Shown in pieces: positions 11,623 to 22,943 of a stretch of DNA of 56,205 bases. The stretch comes from Pigoraptor chileana (Eukaryota > Opisthokonta > Filasterea). A program made the translations under genes and the position numbers. How positions within the stretch are numbered: the first letter of the stretch is position 1; each line of letters starts with the position of its first letter. The notes beneath the pieces are model-generated. The model did no database searches and had not been told where the DNA came from. It worked only from the letters and a program-made list of their open reading frames with translations. The stretch is taken from assembly GCA_943704495.1 (NCBI GenBank), contig CALSCR010003175.1, positions 1 to 56,205 of the forward strand, given 5' to 3'.

Positions 11623-13513
11623 CTGACGCACATTAGCAAGGGCAGTGAAATCGTAAACACCCGTGTTGCGAATGTCCAGTACACACACGTGACCCAGCGA
11701 CGAGACATCCTTTACAAAGGAGGAAGTCAGATAAAGCGTGTGAACGCCGGCCAACGCCGACACATCTTCCACTGACGTATTGCTCAGATTCAGTCTGTGA
11801 ACGCGTCCTAATGCAGAACAGTCCGTCACATTGTCGCAGTGTCGGAGATTGAGCTCGTGGACGGATCCCAGCGCCGACACATCCTCCACCGGGCAAAACG
11901 ACAGATCCAGAATGCGCACACGACCAAGTGCGGAGACATCGGTCACGGCCGTGGACGCAAGATTGAGGCTGTAAATGCCTCCAAGCTGCGACACATCCTT
12001 AACAAGTTTGCACTTTTCTAAGTTGAGCGTGTGGACGCCCCCCAATCCTGACACGTCCTCGACCATTGCACAATTACTGAGATCGAGTGTATGCACACGA
12101 CCTAGCGCCGCCACATCGCGGAGGCTGCTCGAAGAAATCTTCACGGAGTGGATACCGCCAAGGGCCAGCACATCCGTCACGTGATGGCACTGATCGATGT
12201 GCAGACTGTGCACTCGGCCCAGGCCGGAGACGTCAGCGAGCTCATCTGAAAAGAGTATACTGAGGTGCCGCACTCCTCCCAATTGGAGAAAATCACTTTT
12301 GTTTGCCGTTCGGCCCCTATATGACAGCTTGTGCACACGCCCGAGTGACGCCAGGCCTCGCACATTAAACTCCGCCCCTAAGGTAAGAGAATGCGCCGTC
12401 TGCAGAGGAGAGAGGTCTGTGTTTGTGACGCTGCACTGCAGAGTATGGACGCCGCTCAGAGGTGCTATATCAGTAAGGCACGACTGGGCTGCGATGAGTG
12501 TATGGACACTACGAACGGTTGATACGTTCTTCAGCATCCACCATCCCGTCAGGACGAGAGTATGAACTGACCCCAATGCATCGGGAAGTGCTTGCGCATC
12601 GCACTCGCCAAGAGAGACCGTATGCACACGGGAGAGTGGCGAAAAATCGCGGATGCTCTGCAAACAAAATTCGACGGTCGGTATGGAAGTGAGTGCTTCA
12701 GTGCCAACAGTGCCAACAACCGAAGAGACCACAGATCAGAGCGTAAGGTGTTTGCAAGGTTGTACCCCAACATTAGATTACTCGAACCCAAAGAGCCGTG
12801 TAAGATGATTCACAGAAAAGACGGTCAAGGCGCACAATACACACTTTGCACAACGGTATGGTGACTTTCCGAGCGGATATGATCGGCGATAAGTCAGGTT
12901 GCACCACATCTTCGATCATGACAATCATGTGGCGGCCTCGAAGTGGCACGAAATCGGAGAGATTGCCAGATGCAGATGCAAGCTCAAGACAAGGGACATT
13001 AGCTACGGGGCTGAAATCGACTCCGTTTGCCTTGGTGTATATGGAGAGCGTGTGCGCGCGGGCAAGCGGTGTAAGGTCAATGCCGCGTGTGACTTGCGGG
13101 TTCAGGCACATGCGCACTGTATGGACACCCTCAAGCGGCGATAGGTCCATCGTGTTGATGCTGGGGCCATAGGACATATCGGGCAGACCGCACAGGTCCG
13201 CCGTGTGCACTCGGGCGAACGCGCTGAGATCCGTGCATGTGCGCGACAGCGTATCCCCCTCCACGCCAGGTACAACCAGATAGAGTCGGTCGACAGGAAG
13301 AAACAACGCTAACTCTGCCCTGAACGCCAAGTCGATAAGATATTTTTTCATGTAGAGAGGCCACAGATGGAGAAGCCGCAAACGCCAGAGATGGGCGCGG
13401 AGAGTGCGATTAACCTTGGCGAGCACAGCGATAGCCGCACCATCAAGAAAAGGGACCACATGATGGACGACAATTTCGGGAGAGAGCGACCCAAAGCCTT
13501 CGGTTTCGGACAT
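11608..13513 (-). CDS. F-box-like leucine-rich repeat protein
   Basis: Two exons, 13513-12845 and 12657-11608, join in phase 0 across a 187-base intron (donor GTGTGT, acceptor TTTGCAG) to give about 572 residues. Without the splice each half ends in a stop. Across the splice the LRR period is kept exactly (ARKVTIPLCK joined to SIRDFSPLSRVHTV). Residues about 10-50 (SPEIVVHHVVPFLDG, VNRTLRAHLW) resemble an F-box, so a role as substrate receptor of an SCF ubiquitin ligase is an inference. The remainder is roughly twenty repeats of about 22 residues with the pattern VHTLxLSxCxxVxDVSxLGG, an unusually regular LRR type. I cannot name an orthologue. The start at 13513 is the first in-frame ATG before the F-box. 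The stop codon lies in a minisatellite. It diverges from metX and converges on DALRD3. Confidence 0.72.
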
Positions 13514-13971
13514 TGGCGCGGCGGGGGTTTTGTTTGTCCGGCACGACGTACAGTGGTTGCGCTCCCCACGCGATCCCGAGAAGTAGTTGAAACATGGCGT
13601 GCGGCGGTGCAACAATCACACGAACACAACAACGATTTTACTGCACAAATTTGCCGAATTGTCAAAGTGTCTACTCTGTCACGTGATCGTGATCATCGGC
13701 TTTTGCGATCAATTCACGTCACGTGAATTTTGTGTTGACTATGGCTGATTTCATACCGACTGGTTACTATGGGGCATCCGATACTGAGATTGCATAACAC
13801 TCAGTCTGGGTTGCAGTACATGAAGGCAGTCGTTCACACCGACTGAACGACATGAGACATGGTGTTGATGTTTCTGCTACCACTGATTATCCCAAGTTTA
13901 CTGATTGGGAAACGACATTATTCGTTTACATCAGCACAGCATCGTCACCTAATAGTTTGATTCAAGCAATC
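13514..13971. promoter_or_regulatory. Divergent LRR/metX promoter with two TCACGTGA sites
   Basis: Two perfect 8-bp palindromes TCACGTGA sit at 13679-13686 and 13719-13726, 40 bases apart, about 250 bases upstream of the metX start. In budding yeast TCACGTG is the Cbf1 site that, with Met4/Met28, switches on sulfur-amino-acid genes including MET2. Seeing the paired site in front of a Met2-type gene here suggests a similar bHLH control, but no factor is visible in the window. Confidence 0.5.
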
Positions 13972-14781
13972 ATGGCGGCCCTCATTCGTAGTGCGTCGCG
14001 CATGATGCGCACGTGCGGCGCGACGGGCACTCCAACGCACACTCCATGCCGACAGAGCGGGATGTTTCGTGTTCCCCGAGCGCACTTCAGCGTGATCCAA
14101 CAGGGAAGTGCCAAAACCAAAAGCGCGACTCAAGCCGCATCGCCTGCCGATTCAGCCGAGGCGGCAACGCGCGCGATGCTCGCATCCTTTGACAGCGACT
14201 CACCGGACGGCGCGCTATTCCAGAACGAAGCATCCTCCCCCGGCGCCGTCTTCCAAGGTAGCTCGACAGACTTCCCGTGTGTAAGCAGGGAGATTGAACG
14301 CTCCGCAGAAGGCGGTCCAGAGCCCGTTTATGCGAAGATTAATTCGGGATATAAACTGTACGAGCACAAGGTGGGTAGCTTCATGTCCATCAATACATTG
14401 TACCTTGTTCGCATGCTTCGAGCGGCTGAGCAACGCACGGACTGTGGAACTGCATCAATAAGATGCAACCCCCAATTGCCATACCGCACATGTACCGCCT
14501 CAGGTATCCGCACATGTACCGCCTCAGGTATCCCTACTTAAATACCACTTGTGCCTCATGTGCGCCACTTGTGCACCCAACAGCACCCGTTCAAGTTTGA
14601 GCTTGGTGGAGTTTTGCCTGAATTCAAGATTGCATACGAGACGTGGGGCACTCTCAACGCCGACAAGAGCAATGCAGTGCTGCTACACACTGGATTGTCG
14701 GCCTCGTCACATGCAAAGAGCCACCCGGATAATAAGAATCCGGGGTACGTGGGAGCATTGGGCAACTTGTTGTCGTAGTTG

Positions 14782-14833
<52 letters not shown>

Positions 14834-15836
14834 GGGGTTCATTTTGATTGTATTCATTTGTTTGTTCGGGTTGTCAGATTGTTTTGAGATGTGCCGCTTG
14901 CTGTTGCAGGGCTCTTTCGCGCTCATTGCCGACACACACACACACACAGACACACAGACACACACACAGACACACACAGACCCTTTTATTGCGACGCAAT
15001 AGTCCTCCAATGCCGACATCAGTGCGACCACACGCGGCACACCCGCTAAATGCCCTAATTGCCCCCTGTGCACGTGCTTCTGCTGCAGTTGGTGGGAGAA
15101 ATTCATCGGCCCTGGCATGGCCATCGATACAAACAAGTTTTTCGTCGTGTGCACAAACGTGATTGGGTCGTGCTATGGCAGCTCGGGGCCATCGTCCATC
15201 AACGCGCTCACCGGATCACACTATGCAATGACGTTTCCGCTTCTCAAGGTGCGCATCTGTGCGCCTTCTTGCATTGATGGCAGAATGTCGTTCTCTCTTT
15301 AATTGCGCTTTCCTAAAACAGTATCACGTAAATTGCAATGCCGAAATTGTCCACATTTTCTCTTGGATTGCGGCCCCTCAATTTTCCTTATCTGGCCATT
15401 CCTGCCACCCCACTCCCCGTATGACAGGTACAAGACATGGTCCGCGCACAGTTTTACCTCCTCGACAGCCTCGGCGTAAAGCGCCTTCACGCTTCTGTCG
15501 GCAGCTCACTCGGGGGAATGCAGTCGCTCGCGGCGGCGACGCTTTTTCCCGACCGCGTGGGCCGCGTTGTGTCCATTTCAGCGGCCGCCAAAACACATCC
15601 TATGTCGATCGCGATGCGTTATGTACAGAGACGGGTTCTCATGTCGGACCCGCACTGGTTTGGCGGCAATTACTACAACAAGACTTTTCCGCACCTTGGG
15701 CTCAAGCTGTCCCGAGAAATAGCCACAATTACCTATCGAAGTGGGCCCGAGTGGGAGTTGCGCTTTGGCCGCAAACGCAATGATATCGCGCCTTCGTTCT
15801 GCCCCGACTTCCTCATCGAAACTTATCTCGATCACC

Positions 15837-15877
<41 letters not shown>

Positions 15878-16750
15878 GTGTTTGCATATGTTTGTATTGT
15901 ATGTTGCTGTGTGTTCGTGTGTATGTGTGTATGTGTAGAGGGGAAAGGGGGGGAATGTATAAGCTGATGTCTCCTGATTGGGCGATGGGCCGACAAATCA
16001 GATCTCTTTGGAAATGTAACCATTCTGTTTGTTCGCCCGTCGTTCTTCATCATTCTTCTTCTTGCGCAGGGCGAGCAATTTTGTCTGCGATACGACCCGA
16101 ACTCGCTTTTGTACATTTCAAAGGTGTGTGGAAAATGCGGCTTCGGGAGTGTGTTTATGGCAGCGTTTTTAACTTGTCAATTTAATCCTTCTGCATGTTG
16201 GTGTCCACACACTGAGGCCTTGATGGAGATGGTGACGGGTGCTTGTGAGTCGCATCCAACATACAACATAATCTGTGGTCTGTTCATATTCCGTCATTTC
16301 CTGCCCTTGGTTTGCGTCCAAGTGACTACTATTATGGCTACTCACCCACTCCCTCTCTTGCTCTACTTGTCCTTGTGCATTGCAATCCCCTGGCCATGGA
16401 ATGCCACCACCCTTCGCATGACATCCGCTCATCTTCATTGTCTGTGGAATGCGACCCCCGTGGGACCCCACGCGCAGGCAATGGACCTCTTTGATGTCGG
16501 CGATGGATACGGAACGATGGAGGACGGCCTCGCACGGGTCACGTGCCCAGTGCTTGTAATCGGAGTGCAGTCGGACGTGCTGTTCCCCGTGTGGCAGCAG
16601 CGCGAAATTGCCCAGGTGTTGCGGAATGTCGGCAACAACTCCGTCACGTACTATGAGCTGGATGCCATGTACGGACACGACACATTCCTCCTCGATCTCA
16701 ACACGGTCGGCTCTGCGGTAAAAGGCCACCTCGAGAACATACTCGAGTGA
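13972..16750 (+). CDS. metX: Homoserine O-acetyltransferase (MetX/Met2 family), probably mitochondrial
   Basis: An alpha/beta-hydrolase-fold enzyme that transfers an acyl group from acyl-CoA to homoserine (some relatives use serine) for methionine synthesis. The exons I read are 13972-14370, 14584-14744, 15089-15248, 15428-15838, 16070-16123 and 16478-16750. All phases agree, giving about 485 residues. Family marks are [34 protein letters not shown], the nucleophile elbow GSSLGG (Ser about 267), acid Asp about 428 in GVQSDVLFP, and His about 462 in YGHDTFLLD. The full catalytic triad is present. About 130 residues precede the fold; the first 45 are rich in Arg, Ser and Ala with few acids, as in mitochondrial presequences. 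Introns hold a TTG-repeat tract, CA/GACA runs and a GT run that starts at the donor. Acyl specificity cannot be told from sequence alone. Confidence 0.92.
14486..14533. repeat. 24-bp tandem duplication in metX intron 1
   Basis: Two exact adjacent copies of a 24-base unit (starting GCACATGTACCG) lie in the first metX intron. They look like a recent slippage duplication; no function is implied. Confidence 0.8.
14768..14990. repeat. TTG trinucleotide and CA/GACA microsatellites in metX intron 2
   Basis: A run of about 20 TTG/TGT triplets (ending near 14836) is followed by ACACAC and GACACA runs near 14933-14981. Both lie inside intron 2 of metX, between exons with conserved phases, so they do not interrupt coding sequence. 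Such runs are prone to length variation. Confidence 0.85.
15839..15872. repeat. GT microsatellite starting at the metX intron 4 donor
   Basis: The GT dinucleotide run begins exactly at the splice donor after exon 4, so the donor itself is a unit of the microsatellite and several in-register GT sites compete. The reading frame fixes the junction at 15838/15839. Confidence 0.8.
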
Positions 16751-17174
16751 ATAGGCCCAATCGCCAGTGTTGATTGACTTCCCCAAAAAATTTCAAATGT
16801 GATAAACTCGCTGATTCAAATTTAGTTTGAGCGTCAACTCTCATAATGTTTGTGAAACTCCAACAAAAATTGTTTGTTCTGTGCGTGTGATGCGAATGAT
16901 GAAAGTGGTTGCACGTGAGCACTGCTGTGAGTCTGTCGCAGCCAGATGTAAAGTAACAATTAGACCCATTGTTATGCATCACGCAAATTGATACAATCAC
17001 GTGAGAAATGACAAACACTGGCCATCACCGCGTGTGTGTGCGTGTGTATGTGTGCGTGAGTATCTGTGCGTGTATATGTGTGCATGTGTTGTGTATGTGT
17101 GTTGTGTGAGCTCACGTAAGACCCATAGTGATGCTCCACGCCACACGCATCACACCCGAGAGGGAGGAAGGGCT
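16751..17174. other. Convergent space between metX and WDR11
   Basis: This is tail-to-tail space with no supported gene. It contains CACGTG at 16912-16917 and TCACGTGA at 16997-17004, and a TG-rich tract at about 17030-17110. These E-box-like palindromes lie between two 3' ends, so not every CACGTG here need be a promoter element. Confidence 0.5.
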
Positions 17175-20100
17175 TCACTGTGCACTGGCGCTTGCATGGG
17201 CAAGGGCTTCTGCAATCTGCGACGCCCGCTGCATGTAGTGCGCAGAGGCTTCCGTGTGTCCAGACTCCTTCAGAAAGGCCGCGTACTCGACAAAGACAGC
17301 CTGCATGCACGTCCGCTGGTCAATGGGGCGTGCGCACGACGGCAGGGAACGGGGTTGCCGAGCGTCAAGGATAATGCCATAGCGGGTGAACTTCAGTGCA
17401 CGGACACACACATTTGAACACAAGGATACATGAGCGTAACAGGCACACACCGGACGAGTGATGCAACACAATGAAGTGATGAGTCGTAGTTGAGTAAGAA
17501 GGGCATACAGCCGAAGGAAAATATATGGACACACTAATGAATTGTTGAGTATATAGAACCACAAAGAGGAGTTTGCATGTGATTTGACCTGCGCATGCAG
17601 CATGCCACGCGCAACAAGGGAATGGAATGCAATAGACAGAAAGCGGATATACTTTGCGTCACTGTCGTGAATGACGACGCCATATTCAATGCACGACTCG
17701 ATGAGAAGTGCGGCGACGTCGGGCTGCTTGTTGGCAACGAGGACGTTCGCTGCGCGGAGGAACAGTCCCACGGACACCAGGACAAGGGCCGCCTTGGACT
17801 GCGCGACGAACACACGGGGTTGAGGTTACCAGGACGCGTTAGACCGATAATGTTAGAATGCGGATGCAGGGAGGATGCTAATAGAATCAATAATGTGTGA
17901 GGCACGTAGAATTAAGCGGCAACGAAAAGAGAGATGTAGGATTCAAGTCAGTGTCATAGGCGCTGTGCCCATGGACTCCACAACGAAAAGAGAGAGAGAC
18001 CGAGAGACAAAGAGAAAACAGTGCGAGATAATCAAGCATATGTACCTTCTGTCCGTTTGCGGCAAGATTGTCGGCCCATCGCTGCAGAATATCGGAGCAC
18101 TCGTCATCCGAGAGCGTCGACTGAGCGCGCCGCAGCGTGTGTGTGTGTGCGTGTGCAGGTATGTGCATGCAGCGAGTAAACAGTCGCAAGAAAACAGCTC
18201 ATGTTAATAAGACGCATAAACACGCACGACATTGGACACCAGCATTTCCGCCTCATCCTTGTGGTAAGCATTAAAAGTGTCGCAATAATACAAACCCATA
18301 CAACAATGCAACACCCACGCCCACATGCAAGCACGCACTATCTTTCAAGCCCCCCATAACACACACACACACACACACACACCTTTGCGAGCCAAGCAGC
18401 CTGGTTCCAGCGCCCGTATGTCTGCAGATAGCGGCAGGCATCGTGCTGTCGATTGATGAGGGTAAGCAGCTCAACACCGTCGGCCACCTTCCCAGATGCA
18501 ATAAGGCTCGTGCCAACCAGCTTCATTGTATTCTGGAATGAATCCGGCGATATTGTCGCGGCCACAAGACATGCGCGGAGGCCGTCGGTGAGAAACCCGC
18601 CCTCCTCCGGGTCTGTCTCCAGCAGCAGCCTCACTGCGCGCTCCCGCTGACCCAGGAGCACGTGACGTTCAATGCTGCGTTGCGTCAGCTCGTACGACGT
18701 GCGAAATGTGCGGTGCGTCGACAGCCGCTGTAGTTCTCGCTGTGTTACAGACGGGCAGTCGCACAGCAGATCGTAAAAGGGAGGGAGCGATGCCCCGTTG
18801 CCAACAAACCGCGTCGACGCCGAAGAAGCACCTAACCCGAGTCCCGCGCGCTCAGCGGCAGCCTCATTAGCTATTTCGTCAACATTAAAGTCGATGCTGT
18901 CACGTGTGAGAGATGGGTTGTGCGCCAGAGTGGATGCGCCCGCGGACGACGACGCAAGGGAGGATGCCGCAAGTGCGGGCGCCGTCACAGTTGCGATCGG
19001 CGGCTGCGCGGGCAGCACGCGCGCAGAAAGCAGTGGCATGGGCCGGTCTTTGTGCCTCTGCAGAAAGTGCACCGCAACTGTCCAAAAATGGAACTCAAGC
19101 TCATCGCCGTAGTGCCGAGCCACCGCAAGACAGCGCCGAGCAGTTCCAATGTGGGGTTCTTGCAGCGTCCGCGCAAGCTGCGCAGGGAGGTCCCGGATTG
19201 CCAGGGTCACTTTGGACTGGAAAAGACCAAGCTCAGCGGATACGGCTGACGGGGCGGCGAGAGACGGCGTCGTCGGCGTAGGCGTCGCGTCACCCGGCGG
19301 TTCGGCGTCGATTGCAAATGGCGTCATTGGAGTTGTCGGCGTCAGCACAGACTCCTCCTGCGGGGGAGGGGGCGCAGCTGTCGACAGTCGATATCCGCCT
19401 GCCACCCAATGCTGGTGCTGCAGGAAGGTCTTCACGTGGAATGCAATCCTTGGGTGTGTGCAGTGAGGTCGGGACGTCGGTGAAGGCACCGAATCATCCG
19501 CGTCACCTCCATTGAGAGCGCTGTTCACTGCCGTCGAAAAGACGTACGATGGGATCGGCGAGCACATCCGCCGGAGAGTGTGATCAAAGCACCGCACACA
19601 TCCGTCTTGGAATGCGACGAGCGGGCGATCCGCCGAGAGCCACTCGGCGTCAATGGGACGCGCCGTGTCAAGCAGCGCCTCCTTAGACCCCGACCGCGCC
19701 GACGGGCGGAGCGATGCCAGGCGATCCGCACGCTCCGCATCCCACATGTCCAGGGCATCTGGATACACGACAAGCATGCGGTAATTGCCTCGTCCGGGTG
19801 CAAATCGCAGCTTGCGGACCACGCCACCGCCAGTCGGTACTGTTTTTGAGATGCGCGCCTTCAAGTCCCAGAGGTGGAGGTTACCCGCAATGTCGCCCGT
19901 GACGAGCATTTCGTCCTTCCATGCGACGGCGGATATTGAGTTCATGCCAACCTCCGGCTGCATGCGCGATCCCGCCGTCACAAGAGTGCCCTCAACAGTG
20001 TAGTGGTGGAGCGATCCATCCGCAAGCGTAAACACAAAGTGCTCCTTCACTATCGCAGGGGGTGCAGACAGTGGCGCCGTCGTCGATGAGCCCTGCCGAT

Positions 20101-22541
20101 CGCGCCCAACCGGCGCAGACGCACCCTCGTCCCCGCTCCCCAACGCATGGGGCTGTTGCGTGTGCACCTGCAGCTGCGTCTGCGATGTGCGCCGTTTGGG
20201 CTTCTGCGCGACCGGACTCCACTCAAAGGCACTAACGCCGAGAAACGGAGGCATGTCGTGTATGGGCGTGAAAGAGCGCGCATCCCACAGCTCCAGCGCC
20301 GCGTCCCGTGGACACACGAGAAAGTACCTCCGCGCATGCGATGCCCGCAGCTCTCTCACTGGTGCCATTTCAATGCCCCTGTTCGCGCGCACGGCAACGC
20401 TCTCGCCCGTGCGCAGATCCGTCTTCTTCAAGTAGTTACGGTAACTGCCGGCGCTCTGCTCCTCGACAGAAAACGAGAGAATCGTGTCAGCATCCAGCCA
20501 CTCGAGGCCTTTAACCTGCGTTGCGTGAACGGCCAGTTCGCGCACGACGCACCCAGAGGACACGTCGATCACCTGCAGCGTCCCCGCAGTCGTGCCCACC
20601 GCCGCAAATCGGTGCGGATCCTTCCACGCCGATACTGGCGCCAACACGGCACTCCGAAACGCCTCCATAGAGACCCGCCCGGATGCAGACACGTGGGGCG
20701 CGTGGCCAGTCGGCGTGTTGGATCCGGGAGCGTGCGTGGGGAACACCGGGGCGGTGGCTATGCACGTGACCGGGGACCACAGGCCGTCCAGTTGGCTGCG
20801 GAGTGTAATGCGAAGGGGTGCTTCGGGCGATGCATGAGGCCGCACATCACCGTCATTGAAGCTGACGTCGAGAAAGCTCGACTTGCTCTGCCGCCCCGAC
20901 GCCGACGACGTCCGCTGCGGCACGGCCGTCTCAGCCTCACCCGCCCCCGCAGCGAGAGCTTCGTCGTCCGAAGTGAGCTCCCACACGAGAAAGCGACCGT
21001 CGGTTGTGACTCCTGCAAAACGCGACTCGTCGACGGGGTCCATCGAGAGCCCCGCCAGTTTACAGCCGCGGCCCAAGCGCAGCATGTCCGACTGGCAGCG
21101 CGTGTCGTACACAACGTCGCGCCCAGGACGCCGCTGTCGAACAGAGACAACACCGTTCTCGTGCTGGCACGCGACCAGTCCTGGCCGCCGCGCACACGCA
21201 AACATGCGCACAAAGGGCGAGGATGTGCGGTCGAGCGGAATGGTGCCCACGCCCTGGCTGATGCCCAGATCCATAATGAGGATCTCCCTTGGGAATACCA
21301 GAAAGAGCGTGTCTCTGTCCGAGGGCGAGTGCACAATTTGAATGCAGTCGGTCATGTGCTGCGCCGGAGGTGAGGTCGCCGACGCCGACGCCGACTGCCC
21401 CTGTGACGCCGACGACGACGCCTCCTTCGCCTTTGACGAATCGCTCGCTATGAACTGACGCCAACCCGAGCGCTTTGCGGGCGGAGGAGCGACATCCGGG
21501 GCGGGGGCGGGGGCCGCCAGAGCCGATGCCTGGGAGGTCACGTGGTACTTGCGGCCGGTCTGTGCGGGCGGGCGGACCACGCCGACGTCGTCAAAGAGAA
21601 TGACCGCATCCTGCGTCAGCACTGCCGCGTGTGAGACATCAAATGGATCAAACGAAAACGACACAACCGCATCTTGCAGATCCTTTGACCACAGTTTTGC
21701 GCCAGTGGACGAGTTCCATAGGCAGAGGCTCGTGGGGGAGTGCAGCGCAAAGAGAAGCCACGGGTCCACGTGATGCCACTCAATGTCAGCAACTGGTTTG
21801 CCCAGTTCTCCGCCAAATTCCGAGAGGGGTTTTGCATCGGACGCATTCCAGACGATGATGCGGCCACTTGCGTCGCCCGATGCAAGGCGCAGGGTGTATG
21901 GGTTGGAGGTGTCGTGGCGGTAATTCTCTCGCGCCCACTTGACGATTGTTACGTTTGACTGATGGCGCTGCAGCGTCTGCACCACCTGCCGGCTCGCCCA
22001 TATATGTGTGTGTGTGTATGTGTGTGTGTGTGTGTGGTGGGCGGTCAGTCGTGGGGTGCATATGTACAACAGGATCCGTGAGCCCAATAGATGCGTGTGA
22101 AGCAAGACTGGTAGAACACGGGACTTGGTAACAGATGGAATCAACAGATGCAATCAACAGACACAATCAACAGACACAATCAACAAACGCAATCAACAGA
22201 TGCAATCATCAGACGCCACACCTGTACGCTAGCAGGATCCACGACGACTACGAGGGCGTGGGCGCCATATGCGACGAACGATTGCCATCCCCAGTCCACA
22301 GCTCCGCGATTCTGTGAGGAAAATAAACAGTTTAATTACCACATACAGTGGGAGAGAACACAGACAGCCGAGCATCTGAAAGCAAAGACAATCTGTCGAC
22401 ACATCCGGCATGCAGATTCACACAGTCATTGACACGTACAAACACACCGAACCCACAAGAAACCAACAAGCTTAAAAGCGCAGCCAAAATACACACTTGG
22501 GCGTGGAGAAATCCAGGAACGGTGCGTGGCTGTAGTGTCAT
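17175..22541 (-). CDS. WDR11: WD repeat-containing protein 11
   Basis: WDR11 forms a complex with FAM91A1 at the trans-Golgi that captures endosome-derived vesicles; in vertebrates it also acts in Hedgehog signalling. The exons I read, in coding order, are 22541-22497, 22311-22222, 21985-18383, 18257-18228, 18120-18046, 17798-17589 and 17300-17175. All phases fit, giving about 1392 residues (human 1224). Family marks are RTVPGFLHAQNRGAVDWGWQ, VKWARENYRH, SYVFSTAVN-type blade segments, SFSFDPFDVSHAAVL, CPSVTQRELQRLSTHRTF, GRWNQAAWLAK and SDILQRWADNLAA. Two beta-propellers occupy the N-terminal two thirds, then a helical solenoid. The extra length is low-complexity Ala/Ser/Pro loops between blades. 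It has a 45-base first exon and a 30-base exon 4. The small 18228-18257 exon is the least certain junction. It diverges from the BAHD gene. Confidence 0.9.
18359..18382. repeat. CA/GT microsatellite at a WDR11 donor
   Basis: A CA run on the plus strand reads as GT on the WDR11 sense strand and starts immediately at the donor after exon 3, the same arrangement as in metX intron 4. A second GT-type run at about 22004-22037 fills part of WDR11 intron 2. Confidence 0.8.
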
Positions 22542-22943
22542 TGTTTGCGAGCAGCGGATTCGCTCACAACAATATCAAGAGATAAAACAGCACGGTGAGT
22601 TCAAGATGACATCCACTTGAAAACACCGTGGAGAATGTGGCATACAGTTAGATTAATGGGGCAGATTTATGGATTTATGGGAGCGGCAGATGCAGAAAAA
22701 ACACTTTCGGTTTTGAAACAATCGGAATGACTATGTTTTGCGAAATCTCGCAAATAATTACGGCTCTGTCCAGACTTTGTTCAAGTCGTTCCGGCGCCAG
22801 TGGCATTTATGCCCAAGTGCCTTTTCCCCCGAGTCAGTTTCGAGTGACCACGCGTTTTAGATTAAGAGCCTCCGTTACGTCTCACTCATATCTTTAATAC
22901 GAGCAAATTCCATACCTCTGATTGTACTCTTTGCGTGTTCGTA
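22542..22943. promoter_or_regulatory. Divergent space between WDR11 and the BAHD gene
   Basis: This is about 400 bases between two divergent start codons and presumably holds both promoters. I see no E-box palindrome, clear TATA box or repeat here. It is AT-richer than the flanking coding DNA. Confidence 0.35.

Noticed and set aside
11496-11708. Minus-strand frame through the minisatellite
   Set aside because: It is open because the repeat unit lacks stops in that frame; there is no conservation, and it overlaps the true end of the LRR gene out of frame.
14781-15002. Poly-Leu frame in metX intron 2
   Set aside because: It is only translation of the TTG microsatellite inside an intron whose flanking exons join in phase.
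20147-21373. Long plus-strand open frame (408 codons) inside WDR11
   Set aside because: It is antisense to conserved WDR11 coding sequence, has an Arg/His-rich composition typical of a shadow frame in GC-rich coding DNA, and shows no domain.
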